A stretch of 64,000 nucleotides of DNA from Meandrina meandrites (Eukaryota > Cnidaria > Anthozoa > Scleractinia > Meandrinidae): the NCBI GenBank assembly GCA_963693305.1, contig OY855916.1, forward strand, positions 8,095,501-8,159,500. Reading direction: 5' to 3'. The notes beneath the pieces are model-generated. The model ran no database searches. It was not told the DNA's origin and saw nothing but the letters and a program-made list of their open reading frames with translations. Numbering within the stretch: the first letter of the stretch is position 1; the number at the start of each line of letters is the position of its first letter. The translations under genes and the position numbers were made by a program. Positions 43,981-53,444 of this stretch are shown piece by piece.

Positions 43981-45165
43981 TTAGATTTTTCTTCGCTGTA
44001 TAAATGTGTCATGTAGCTTTCCTTCTGGTAGAAGTAAGTGACATTTGATCCTCCAGTCTTTCGGTTGATTAGCAGGAGGATCAATGTCATCCACGTCGTG
44101 ACTCTGACAATAAAGCCTTCGGAAGTTGGTAATCTGAGAGTATAATTCAATAACAAAACAGAAATGAGTACACTCGTAGCCGACCCGCCTAAACGACTTT
44201 TTTTTTCTTTAAATTTTAGCGACTCTTTAGTCCTATGTGATGTCCGGCCACGAGAAAATATTTCTTTCTAAACATGAAATTTCAAAAAGAAAACCATCAG
44301 CCGATAGTTTCCTTGACCAAACCACTCTATTGCCTTCATTGTTTACCAATAAAATAGTAATTTTCGTCCACACACCCTTTCAAATTTTAAAAATGTAGAC
44401 CTTCTTTATTTTTCCGAGATGTTGGACATCCTTCAGAGGAATCTTTAAAGATGAACTGCCACACTGTCTGTAGTTTTAGATACTTTCGTTCTATATATCT
44501 ACTAATAAGGCCCGGGGGGGTGGAGGTACTCCCATATATGGGCTATTTAGGTATGTGCCGCGGGATAGGGTATGGTTTTTGAGCTTCTCGGTCCTTAAAT
44601 AGGGTATCACTTTTGTTCCTTTTGACATTGTGTTCCCGGTGTGATCCTTAGATATGGTAGCTAAATTCTATCAGCTCAAATAAACGCCCAGCTAAACGAA
44701 AAAAATTGTCTGTTAAAACTGAACTATCCGTCATTAAGTATTAACAAAGCGATTTTGAAAGATTTGAGCTTTGCCGTGCGCGGTTAGCCGTTATTTGAAT
44801 CGTCACGCAATGCTTCTCCTCCCCTTGAATAGGGTGTCAATTTCGGGTTTGGGCCTTAGAAAGGGTATCAATTTTCGTTTTCTTTATCCTTAGATAGGGT
44901 CAGGGTTTGAGAACGTTCACGGCACACCCCTATCCGAAATTTAGGGGAGTACCCCCCCCCCCCCCCCCCCCCCGGGTAATAAGGTAAGTTATGTAAAGAA
45001 TTTTAACTTACATATTCGCGTGCACTCATTTGTACAGTCAATCTCTGTTGCTTGTTGTGCTGGTTGCCTAACCAGACAACTTCTTCCTCAGTGAGGTCGC
45101 TATAGATTGCTGCATTAACTACACATTTTTCAGAATTTCCACTGTAAAGTTTTCGCAGTGCAGAC
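43981..45165 (-). CDS. two in-phase exons of an unidentified gene
   Basis: Minus-strand exon 45012-45165 (acceptor tatatccag, donor gtaagt) reads ...LTEEEVVWLGNQHNKQQ... and ends MSAREY in phase 0. Exon 43981-44133 (acceptor tactctcag) begins ITNFRRLYCQSHDVDDIDPP in phase 0, continues NQPKDWRIKCHLLLPEG and stops after IQRRKI. Strong splice sites, matched phase and a protein-like composition support a real gene. The N-terminal exons are not found; upstream is a 615-bp hAT-like element. The E-E-x-x-W-L-x-x-x-H-N pattern reminds me of large uncharacterised cnidarian families near ParB-like domains, but this is a weak impression. A further open stretch at about 43,470-43,590 (VYVGKDAVYRSFSYL) could be a 3' exon of a longer form. 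A G-capped MITE sits in the intron between the two exons. Confidence 0.45.
44511..44976. mobile_element. G-capped MITE with perfect 8-bp target duplication
   Basis: Starts CCCGGGGGGGTGGAGGTACT and ends in about 20 C followed by CCCGGG. It is flanked by TAATAAGG at 44,503-44,510 and 44,977-44,984. Inside are phrases such as 'ccttaaatagggtatc' on both halves. Length 466 bp, non-coding. It lies in the intron of the unidentified gene. Confidence 0.92.
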
Positions 45166-45437
45166 CTGGATATAAAACACATATTGTTATACCAAACTTT
45201 GCTTTTTGCGGTTTATTTCTATTATTTAAACCTGAACGTGTAAAAGACATCGCAACAATTGACGTTTTCGTCATATTTTCAGAGTAGTTTTTAAAATTTT
45301 TTAGTTTTAAAAAAAGATGTTTTCTTTTAACACAGCTAATAGGGGGTAACTCTAACCGTAACCCTTATTGAATTATCATATATTAAAAAGACATAACTTT
45401 TTTATTTTGACTTTGAATTATTTGAAGGGCTATGCTG

Positions 45438-46052
45438 CAGGGTTCAAAATAGCAGCCGGCTGTCGGCGGTAGCCGGCACTTTGACCACACTTGCCGGCTA
45501 CTTTTCACCGAAGAAATATTAAATATCATGCCTTGATCGGCCAATTGAAATCAAAGTTGCTGTAAGTTGAAGGAAACATTTTATATCAGACAATAGAGCA
45601 GCTACAGGGTTAGAAAGTGCGACTCACTGGTGGCTAATGCGACCAAGATTTCATCTTTGGCGACTAAAACTTCTGGTTTTGCGGTTTAGTGGCCAATGTG
45701 GCAACTTCATTTCTGTGTTAAGATGAATAACGGGCCGCCCCATCTTCTCAGGTATTGTGTCCCTCCAGAAAATTATATTGGAAGATCTTATTTACTTCTC
45801 AAACATTCAAAATAAGAAAAGAAGTCAAATTGCTCCAATCCATTCTTTTGCTTTGCCGTAAAATATTTTCAGTTCGGAAAACTAAATTGAAATCGCCCCA
45901 GAATGCATTGCAAGCCTATGGGTACGTCATGTATGCATATGGATTGTGTCCCTTAAAAACGCATGGCTCTAGATGTAGCCGGGGAAAAAAATGAGCCTTG
46001 ACAAAAAAGCCGACATATTCAAGCTAAAAACGAAATTTTATTTTGAACCCTG
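45438..46052. mobile_element. hAT-like element, 615 bp
   Basis: Inverted ends CAGGGTTCAAAATA and TATTTTGAACCCTG are flanked by ATGCTG on both sides (45,432-45,437; 46,053-46,058). CAGGG termini and a short duplication suit the hAT superfamily. No transposase motif is seen in its short frames. Confidence 0.82.
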
Positions 46053-46434
46053 ATGCTGTAGCTTGCTGTCCTATCCATTTCTTCTCTTGCTACGAGCCAG
46101 GTGTTTTTGTCGTCGAAACGCATATTGAGCTGGGTATTTATATTCGAATAAGTCTAAGTGTGTGACGTCGGTTTTTGGACGACTATAACGTTCTTAGTAA
46201 TAACCAATGAAATCTTCAATTTAAGCAAGTGGTATATTAACTCACAAGTAATGCGTTCCACCCAGTATATACAAGGAAGAATCCTCTTTGAGCAGGGGCG
46301 GATCCAGGAATTTATAATTAGGGGGGTCCAAACTTTCTGAGCTTTGATTTCGAAAACACTGTTGAAACGTTTCTGCAGCAAATTCCTTCTCCCCCATATC
46401 ACCCCCCCCCCCCCCCTAAAAGAAACAGTCGCAG
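46053..46434. other. non-coding with C-run
   Basis: Contains GAGCAGGGGCGGATCCAGGA (a phrase common in animal repeats) and 15 C at about 46,403-46,417. No gene. Confidence 0.4.
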
Positions 46435-47166
46435 ATGCACGTTCTAATTCCTTGTCCCCTTACCGCGCGAGTACATGAATTCTACTCGCCAATATATTTA
46501 TGGGAAACAGAAATTCTTAGCCAAAGCACATTCAAACCTCTCGCTTGGAAACGATATTATATCTCGACGACACTTTCTCCCTCTTCAACACCAACAGAAA
46601 GGTTCATTGATCAAGCAAAAATCCATCAGGCCACTACCAAGTTCACGGCTGAAATTTCTGATATAGAAACTATTTTCCTGGACAAGACAGCATCCACAAA
46701 GGCAAAAGAGTCATATACGAGTCAGTGGATCACATACGCACCTAACAGGCCGACTGAAAAAATTCAGAACACTCATTTCTTCTTGTGTTACCCATCCGGA
46801 GTCAAGAGTGGTTTCATCAAAGGGGAGGCTTTCAGATTGCTTAGAACAAATTCCTCTTAAACAACATTTGAGAAAAAAAATCAAGTACCTCCAGTCACAC
46901 TTATCAAGAGAGGTAACGCAGAAAGTTTAGTCCAAAGAACCCTCGCAGAAGATAGTTTTTAAGACAGAAAGCAGGCCCACCAACGAAAACCTAAAACAAA
47001 CGAAAAAAAAATCCTTCTGTAACGCAATACCACCCGGCAGTACGAAAACTGGCATTTAATAGAACAACATGCAACCATTGCTCAAAAAATATTCAAAGAA
47101 CCCCACCTAGCATCGTACAAAAGGAGAAGGTCTCTCAAAGATATACTCGTGAGATCAAAACTATGA
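46435..47166 (+). pseudogene. Penelope-like retroelement RT remnant
   Basis: The first frame reads TAEISDIETIFLDKTA, then YPSGVKSGFIKGEAFRLLRT and a stop. After at least two frame changes, the sequence continues with WHLIEQHATIAQKIFKEPHL and YKRRRSLKDILVRSKL before TGA at 47,164. The pair 'GFIKGEA.RLLRTNSS' and 'SLKDILVRSKL' is characteristic of RT C-terminal regions in Penelope-like elements and close relatives. The catalytic core and any GIY-YIG endonuclease are absent. This is a decayed, 5'-truncated copy. Confidence 0.6.
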
Positions 47167-47279
47167 AAATGACTAATACACGTGCGTGAAAGTAGTGAAG
47201 GCGTGTCAACTTATTTTTATCACTGTCGATGCAAGAATTTCAGTGTTTAATAATAAGCAACTGTTAGTCAGTCATTTTA

Positions 47280-47370
47280 CAGTAACTAAACTTCCTATAA
47301 GACGGACACCTCTCTTAGACGGACAGTTGGAGCCGGTCCCGACGGTGTCCGTCTTAGGGAGAGTTGACTG
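47280..47370. mobile_element. pogo/Tigger-like MITE, 91 bp
   Basis: Inverted ends CAGTAACTAAACTTCC and GGGAGAGTTGACTG, with the internal inverted motif AGACGGACACC, are flanked by TA on both sides. TA target and CAGT termini suit Tc1/mariner-pogo non-autonomous elements. Confidence 0.7.
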
Positions 47371-47454
47371 TACTACAAACTATTGTCAAATAGGATATAC
47401 CTTTAGTACCATGTACAATAGGCTTTTTGTCTACCGCAGCAGAGGTTACTCAAA

Positions 47455-48050
47455 GTACGTGCTGCTATTCTGGTCACAATTCTAAGAAATCGTGAAATCA
47501 TTCGTAGAAATCATAATCTCTCATGATCACAAAACGTCTCTAATAACGCGCCGTGATTGGTTAATTCCACAAAAGTTATTCACTGTCTTGATTTTGTTTC
47601 AGCCTTTCAATCAATTTGCCAAGAAATCTGTCAACGGATAAGTTATCTGATAACTTCTTAAAATTTGTAGCTCAAGTTTTATTGCTCTTGTTTCTGCAAT
47701 AACTGAGTAATAACGCCTCCCGGAGACTGCTTGAGGCCTTTTTAGTCACATTCTTCGTTTTCCGCCTTTAATCATGGATATACAGACCGCAAAATGTCGA
47801 AAAAAATTACCCTCGTTACTTTCGGACGTTTGAGATAAAATAATTGAGATATTTTTTCAGTTAATTGTCTACTTTGTTTAGTCTACTGCCCGCAGTGTCT
47901 TTCTTTTCAGAATTACTCATGGTGAAATATCTGATGGTTCATCCCGTTTGTTTGAATGCCTCACCGAGGCCGTGATCAAAAGATTGTTTGAATGGCGTCC
48001 TCACTAAGCAAATAGTAGACTTTGAAACAACAATGATAAAATGCTTTACA
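47455..48050 (+). pseudogene. orphan TRIM 5' end (copy near unit 3)
   Basis: Matches 8,930-9,092 plus 9,851-10,270 without the 758-bp insertion found there. The leader cattcttcgttttccgcc and ATG at 47,774 read MDIQT as in the intact TRIM genes, then diverge into MDIQT-AKCRKK and a stop. Only the promoter side of a former TRIM gene remains. Confidence 0.7.
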
Positions 48051-49614
48051 AACAAACAGCCATTTCTCTGTAAGAAAGATACAACCTCAAAGTCATCTCA
48101 GACAAGTGTTCTGTACTAAACAATAAGACTACGAACCCGAGTTTTGTTCTTTTCAGTGAATAGTCAACGAGGCACAGCACAGTTGATTATCGCTCATAAA
48201 GAATTTCGCAGTGTAGGCAAATGCCGTCGAATCTTCAAGTTTTCCACGGCAGAACGCCCGGCTAAAATAACGGAACGAGGGTTTCCGAGTACATGGGTAC
48301 CTAGAAAATTGCCTGTGAAATGAGTCACGTTTTGTTTCGCCTCGGAATCTCAGATTCTTTATTTGGCCAAGGTTTACTATTCGAATAAAAGATGAGTGTT
48401 AAGGAAATTTCTTACAAAAGAGATCTTTTTTTCGCGCGACAAAACCAAAGATAATACGCTTCTTGTTACAGCAGGGGGTTAAGTGACTTGAGTCCAAACT
48501 AATAAACCAACTGCAAGCAATTCAATAAATACATATTCCTGAATAGATTTTATGCTTCAGAATCACCGTTCCCTTAAAGCGAGTTTGGATCAATCGACTA
48601 AGCTGCAACAACTGATAGCTGGAAAATGCTCAAGTAGTTTTAATTTTATTTGAAGAAGCAAAACTAAACTAAAAGACAAACCCAAAATTCGGTACCTTTC
48701 ATTTCGGTGTTTTTCGAACGGTGTACAGCTGTAAAAGTATTGTCATACATCGTAAGCAATTAACAAAGACCAATCGCCCGATGTGTTCTTTAATCCAGTG
48801 ATCAAACCAATAGGCAGCTGTGCTGGGTGCTTTCAAAGTTCGATGTTACGTCGAACGACAAGTGAAAACAATTTTAATTGCTAAATATTTTTAAGTGTTT
48901 CCACACAGTATGAGAGGTTTGTTTTTCTTTCAAAAGAAGAAAAGGTGTATTTCGAAATTGCTGCCGATCCCAGTTTCCGTTACCAATTTATACGTTCGAC
49001 TAATAGAGAACAATTATGTTTCGTTTATTAAGATAAGTATTTGTTCAGGGCACGTGGGGCTAGTTTCGAAAATTGTGGCATATAATTATGTAAAACTTTG
49101 GAGTGGCGGCACCGCATCTCATCAAAGGCGAGGCATGCTACCTATGAATTATAAATTGTTTTCGATAATTCATTCAACAAGTTATTACTAATTTATTCGC
49201 TCGTTCGACTAATGAATATCAATTTATTCAATTTATTTATTTAATCAGTTTATTCAGACAAGTATTTGTTTAGGACAGCGGGAGCTAGTTTCGAAAATTG
49301 TTCAATACATGTTTAGTTTAATCTGCTAGTCTTTTGAGTGGCAAAGCCGGCCACTCCTCATCAAAGGCAAGAAAGGCTACCTATGAATTATAAATTGTTT
49401 TCGACATTTCATTCAACAAGTTACGAAAATTCCTTTGTTGTCTAATGATAGGTTTTGAGCTTCAATGTCCCTAACCGAGGATGAATCAAGCGACTCAATG
49501 GGAGTCTACAGAAAGCGCATATTTGATAGCTAATAGCAGTGACCCGTTAACTTGAAATTGCAAAATTATTGAGCGCTTGAAACGACACAAAAATTTGGTA
49601 CGTCTTTTTTCCCA
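48051..49614. other. TRIM copy 3 distal upstream region
   Basis: No gene. Partly homologous to 32.0-34.4 kb. About 49,020-49,145 and 49,240-49,390 are two diverged copies of one segment (GATAAGTATTTGTT.AGG, then CTACCTATGAATTATAAATT). Confidence 0.5.
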
Positions 49615-49866
49615 AGAATCTGATCTGAACAGTTCCTTTTTGATCTGTTGGCAACGCTATATATCCTGACCACAATTCTAAGAATACCATGCGAATGATA
49701 TAAGTATTCTGAGAAGTATACAATATGTCAAAACATGTCCAATGCCTTTCTGTGATTGGTCGATATTATCAGGCAAAAGAGGACCATCCGATCCGATCAG
49801 TTCAACATTGTTGGAAGCGTTCACAACTCACAACTTCAAACCCTTCGTAGCTTTCCGCCTTCAATC
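49615..49866 (+). promoter_or_regulatory. TRIM-NHL upstream region, copy 3
   Basis: The block corresponds to those before TRIM copies 1 and 2, with ATTGG at 49,755-49,759 inside GTGATTGGTCGATATTA about 110 bp before the ATG. Confidence 0.55.
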
Positions 49867-52119
49867 ATGGATATACAAACCTTGCTAAACAATCTTCATG
49901 AAGAAGTATCCTGTTCGGTGTGCATGAACACATTCACTGATCCAAAACAGCTGCCATGTTTACACAGTTTTTGTCTTCACTGTTTAAACGGGATATTACG
50001 AACAAGTGGCCGCGACGATGTGATCTGCTGCCCGGAATGCAGAAGGGAAAGTAGAGTCCCCACAAGTGGAAATCTCAACCACCTGCCAACCAACTTTCGC
50101 ATCAACAGTTTGCTAGATGTCCTGGCCATCAAAGAGTGCAGTAATACGGGGGTGAAATGCGGAAATTGCGACAAAAGAAGCGCACAGAGTTTGTACTGCT
50201 TTCAGTGTTGTGTATTCTGGTGTGACAATTGTATCACTGGCCACAACATGATGCGAGCGAATAAAGAACACCGGGTGTTGGCGCTTAAAGACTTTCAAGA
50301 CGAAGACTATGAGAATGTTTTAAAGCGACCAGCATTTTGCCAAAACAAGCACCATGAAAAAGAAGAGCTCAAGTTCTTTTGCAAAAATTGTGAAATTGCC
50401 ATTTGCAACGCTTGTGCTTTGACAGACCACGAAGGTCACGCCAAGATGCTTTTGGAAGAAGCTGCAAATGAACGCAAGTTACAAGTGAAATCTGTGATTG
50501 AATCGCAAAAGCAAAAAGTGCAACAGAACAGAAACAAAATCACCAAACTCAATGGAACCACTATTCAAATTCAAGAAAAACTCGCTACCGTGAAACGAGA
50601 AGCGCAGAAGTTTGCTGACAAGATGATCGGTGTCATCAAAGCGAAGAAACAGGAAATATTTAATAAAGCAGAACGTCAGGCAGCAGAGTCACTCGAGCGT
50701 CTTGTAATACAAAAGAGCGAGATTGAACACCAAGTGAACACGACCGAGACAGTAATTGAACAAACTGAAACACTTTTAAAACGAAGCACAAGCGCCGAGA
50801 TTGTTCAACTACACCACTCGTTAAACACGATCTTTCCTGAAGGAGTCAGTGATGAAACAGAACAAGTCGACTGTGACCTTGAAGTAACTCGTCAATTCAT
50901 TTTCGCAGAAAATGAAACATTAATGGACAAAGCAAACACTGAAGGAATCGGCAAATTTAAAACATTCCTCACGGATACTAGTGCGCGTCAATCAAGTGCC
51001 GAAGGGAAAGGAATCACTGAAGCAGTGGTTGGAATTGAAGCACAAATTCTCCTAACAACAAGAAATGTCGAGGGAGAACAACATTTCGAAGAGCGCGATT
51101 GTGTCACAATGCAGATCAGGAATCGTCAAGGCCATGACTGTGCCACAATACCGCAAGTCCAAGACAACAAAAATGGAACCTACAACATCAGCTATTTTGC
51201 AAAAGAAACTGGAAAATGCGACGCATCAGTGAAGGTAAATGGTGAACATGTGCATGGCAGTCCATTTACTGTTGAAGTCAAACCCAGACAGTTCAGACCC
51301 GTGTTATCGTTTGGTAAACCAGGGTCGGCTGCTGGAATGTTTGACAGGCCTTGGGGAGTGGCAGTGAATGAACGTAATGAAATTGCAGTGATTGATAGTT
51401 GGAACAATAGAATTCAGGTGTTCAGTAGTGATGGAACTGTGTTAAGATCGTTTGGTACAAAGGGTGATAAACAGGGAGAATTTAACTGGCCTTGCGGGAT
51501 AGCCTTTGATAAGAATGGAAATATTATAGTGGCTGACAGTCGTAACCACCGTGTTCAATGCTTCATTGAGCAGGGTGAGCACCTAAACACATTTAGTAGC
51601 AAGGGAAGTCTTGATCACCAGCTGAACAGTCCTCTCGGTTTATCCTTAGACAGTGACGGGAATGTTATTGTCGCTGATGTAAACAATAAACTAATAAAGA
51701 TATTTCATCCTAATGGTAAGTTTTTACGTAAAATTGGTGTAGAGGGTTCTTTCATCTTCCCCTTTCACTGTATCCAATATGACAAATATCTTATAGTGTC
51801 AGACAGGCTTGAACATTGTATTAAGGTTTGTGACAGGGATGGAAATTTTCTGTACAAATTTGGAAAAGAGGGGGAGGGTGAGGGGGAGCTCAATCTACCT
51901 GGTTGCTTGTCAGTTAACAAGGCAGGACACCTGATGGTCTGTGATTCAGAAAATCACAGAGTTCAGGTGTTTGAACTGAGTGGAAAGTTCATAACAAAGT
52001 TTGGAACAAAAGGGAGCGGGATAGGAGAGTTTAATTACCCAATCTCTACAGCAGTTCTTAGTGATGGTAGGATAGTTGTAAGTGATATCAATAATGATCG
52101 TATCCAGATTTTTGAGTAG
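49867..52119 (+). CDS. TRIM-NHL protein, copy 3
   Basis: A third 750-residue intronless TRIM-NHL paralogue. The frame extends 37 codons further upstream, but the shared MDIQTLLNN is taken as the start. RING (Cys16/19/31/36/39/55/58, His33) and both B-boxes are complete. B-box 2 is the most distinct of the three (CNACALTDHEGHAKMLLEEA). NHL loop differences are IDSWN (509-513), WPCG (541-544), PLG (589-591), ADVNNK (603-608), SDRLE (645-649), NLPG (676-679), CDSEN (692-696) and Tyr724. It sits on the plus strand between ATPAF1 exons at 53.40 and 31.54 kb, so two TRIM genes would share one giant intron. E3 ligase activity is a family inference. The ligand is unknown. Confidence 0.95.
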   Translation: MDIQTLLNNLHEEVSCSVCMNTFTDPKQLPCLHSFCLHCLNGILRTSGRDDVICCPECRRESRVPTSGNLNHLPTNFRINSLLDVLAIKECSNTGVKCGNCDKRSAQSLYCFQCCVFWCDNCITGHNMMRANKEHRVLALKDFQDEDYENVLKRPAFCQNKHHEKEELKFFCKNCEIAICNACALTDHEGHAKMLLEEAANERKLQVKSVIESQKQKVQQNRNKITKLNGTTIQIQEKLATVKREAQKFADKMIGVIKAKKQEIFNKAERQAAESLERLVIQKSEIEHQVNTTETVIEQTETLLKRSTSAEIVQLHHSLNTIFPEGVSDETEQVDCDLEVTRQFIFAENETLMDKANTEGIGKFKTFLTDTSARQSSAEGKGITEAVVGIEAQILLTTRNVEGEQHFEERDCVTMQIRNRQGHDCATIPQVQDNKNGTYNISYFAKETGKCDASVKVNGEHVHGSPFTVEVKPRQFRPVLSFGKPGSAAGMFDRPWGVAVNERNEIAVIDSWNNRIQVFSSDGTVLRSFGTKGDKQGEFNWPCGIAFDKNGNIIVADSRNHRVQCFIEQGEHLNTFSSKGSLDHQLNSPLGLSLDSDGNVIVADVNNKLIKIFHPNGKFLRKIGVEGSFIFPFHCIQYDKYLIVSDRLEHCIKVCDRDGNFLYKFGKEGEGEGELNLPGCLSVNKAGHLMVCDSENHRVQVFELSGKFITKFGTKGSGIGEFNYPISTAVLSDGRIVVSDINNDRIQIFE

Positions 52120-53399
52120 ATATGACATCCACCATCTGTGCGTAATATGAATCTTGAAGTTACTCATAGTTAGAAAAAGATTACCAGAAATATTTGTCAA
52201 AATTTTTAAGGCCTCGCAGGAGACATTTGCCTTAATTGGTTATCTTTAAGAAAGCCTCTATGGAGAAAGTAAAATGACAGCTGTCAGTTGAAATTTTACC
52301 CATTTGTCAGTTATCATTATGAAGGTTGAGGGACATTAGCAGTAAAAACTTTGGAAAATTTGTCAGCTAACCATATACAGACCCCCTCCTAACAGCAGCC
52401 TGAGATTATACAAATATTACATTCCGTGATTTTATTATATAGTTTAAATTTATTTTGAGCATTTTGGAGTTATAAAAACTAAGATGGTTTTGAATTTAAG
52501 TGCGACAGTTCCTGTTAGCCACTATTACTTAAAAGTAATTTACACTGCGTGTCACTGAAATATGTCAACTGAGAAACTTGTAAGCTGAACTGATTGAATG
52601 ATATCTGTAACAAAACTACTTTAAATAATTTACAATAGTCTCCATATTCAGTTTTACTAAGCAGGCAATGTACTGTTAAATTGGCTGTAAATAAACACTG
52701 GTTTATATTTAGTTTTGTGGCATAAGTAAATTTTGGTACAATTTAGTGACCAATAACATACAACTTTGCAATGAATGACAATAACAGGTAGACAAGAGTG
52801 TGAATAAACTGTAACATTTTTTCTTAAACCTTGCTTGATTTGTGACAATGCTTAATGACAAATACTTTAACAGTAGGGATGTTTAACTCGATTGTATAAT
52901 TAATTGAATAGTGAACATTTTCCCAAATGTAAACAAGGTCAGTGCTGAATTATTTTTCTCATCATTATTCCTTATGCTCCTTCTTAAAGAAGGGCATTTC
53001 CCATAACAAGACAGAAAAATGTGAAATCAAAAGTGTTAAGATTGGTGGAATTACTTTTCCTTAGTGCTGTAAAATTTTGATTAACCTAGGTTATATTAAA
53101 TTGGTTCCAGAAAAATTTAATGCTGGGGTTAACCCTGGGGTGGACTAGCATCCCACACGGGGAGGGAGGGGGAGAAATACTCCTCTTAATGCTTTGGAAA
53201 CCGAAGACAATTAATAAGCTCCGACTTGATGAGCCACTAGGCTTGAATGCAGACTTTTTCATCTTGGGAAAGTCCAGCGAGTTTCAATGTCTGTTGTTGA
53301 GCAAGTGATTCTGAGCTTATATGTGGGATATGGTGAAATAAAACTGGACCAGAATATAATAAAACTATTCATCAAATCAGCAGTGTTTTCATTACTAAC
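52120..53399 (+). other. TRIM copy 3 3' flank
   Basis: Non-coding and nearly identical to 13,243-14,690, apart from the empty site of the 175-bp hAT-like MITE at about 53,240. AATAAA words lie near 52,690 and 52,803. No gene. Confidence 0.65.
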
Positions 53400-53444
53400 C
53401 TGTCCAATTTCTTCTGCATTTTTGTCCACAATGGAGCTCAGTGT
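53400..53444 (-). CDS. ATPAF1: ATPAF1-like middle exon, unit 3
   Basis: A 45-nt exon (tttgcag | gttagtaat) reading TLSSIVDKNAEEIGQ in phase 0. It joins in phase to the IWREY exon at 31,590, giving the family's continuous AEEI.QIW segment. Since unit 2's own copy of this exon is broken, this is the likely partner in any functional transcript. A candidate upstream exon with good splice sites is at 53,918-53,983. Confidence 0.72.
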
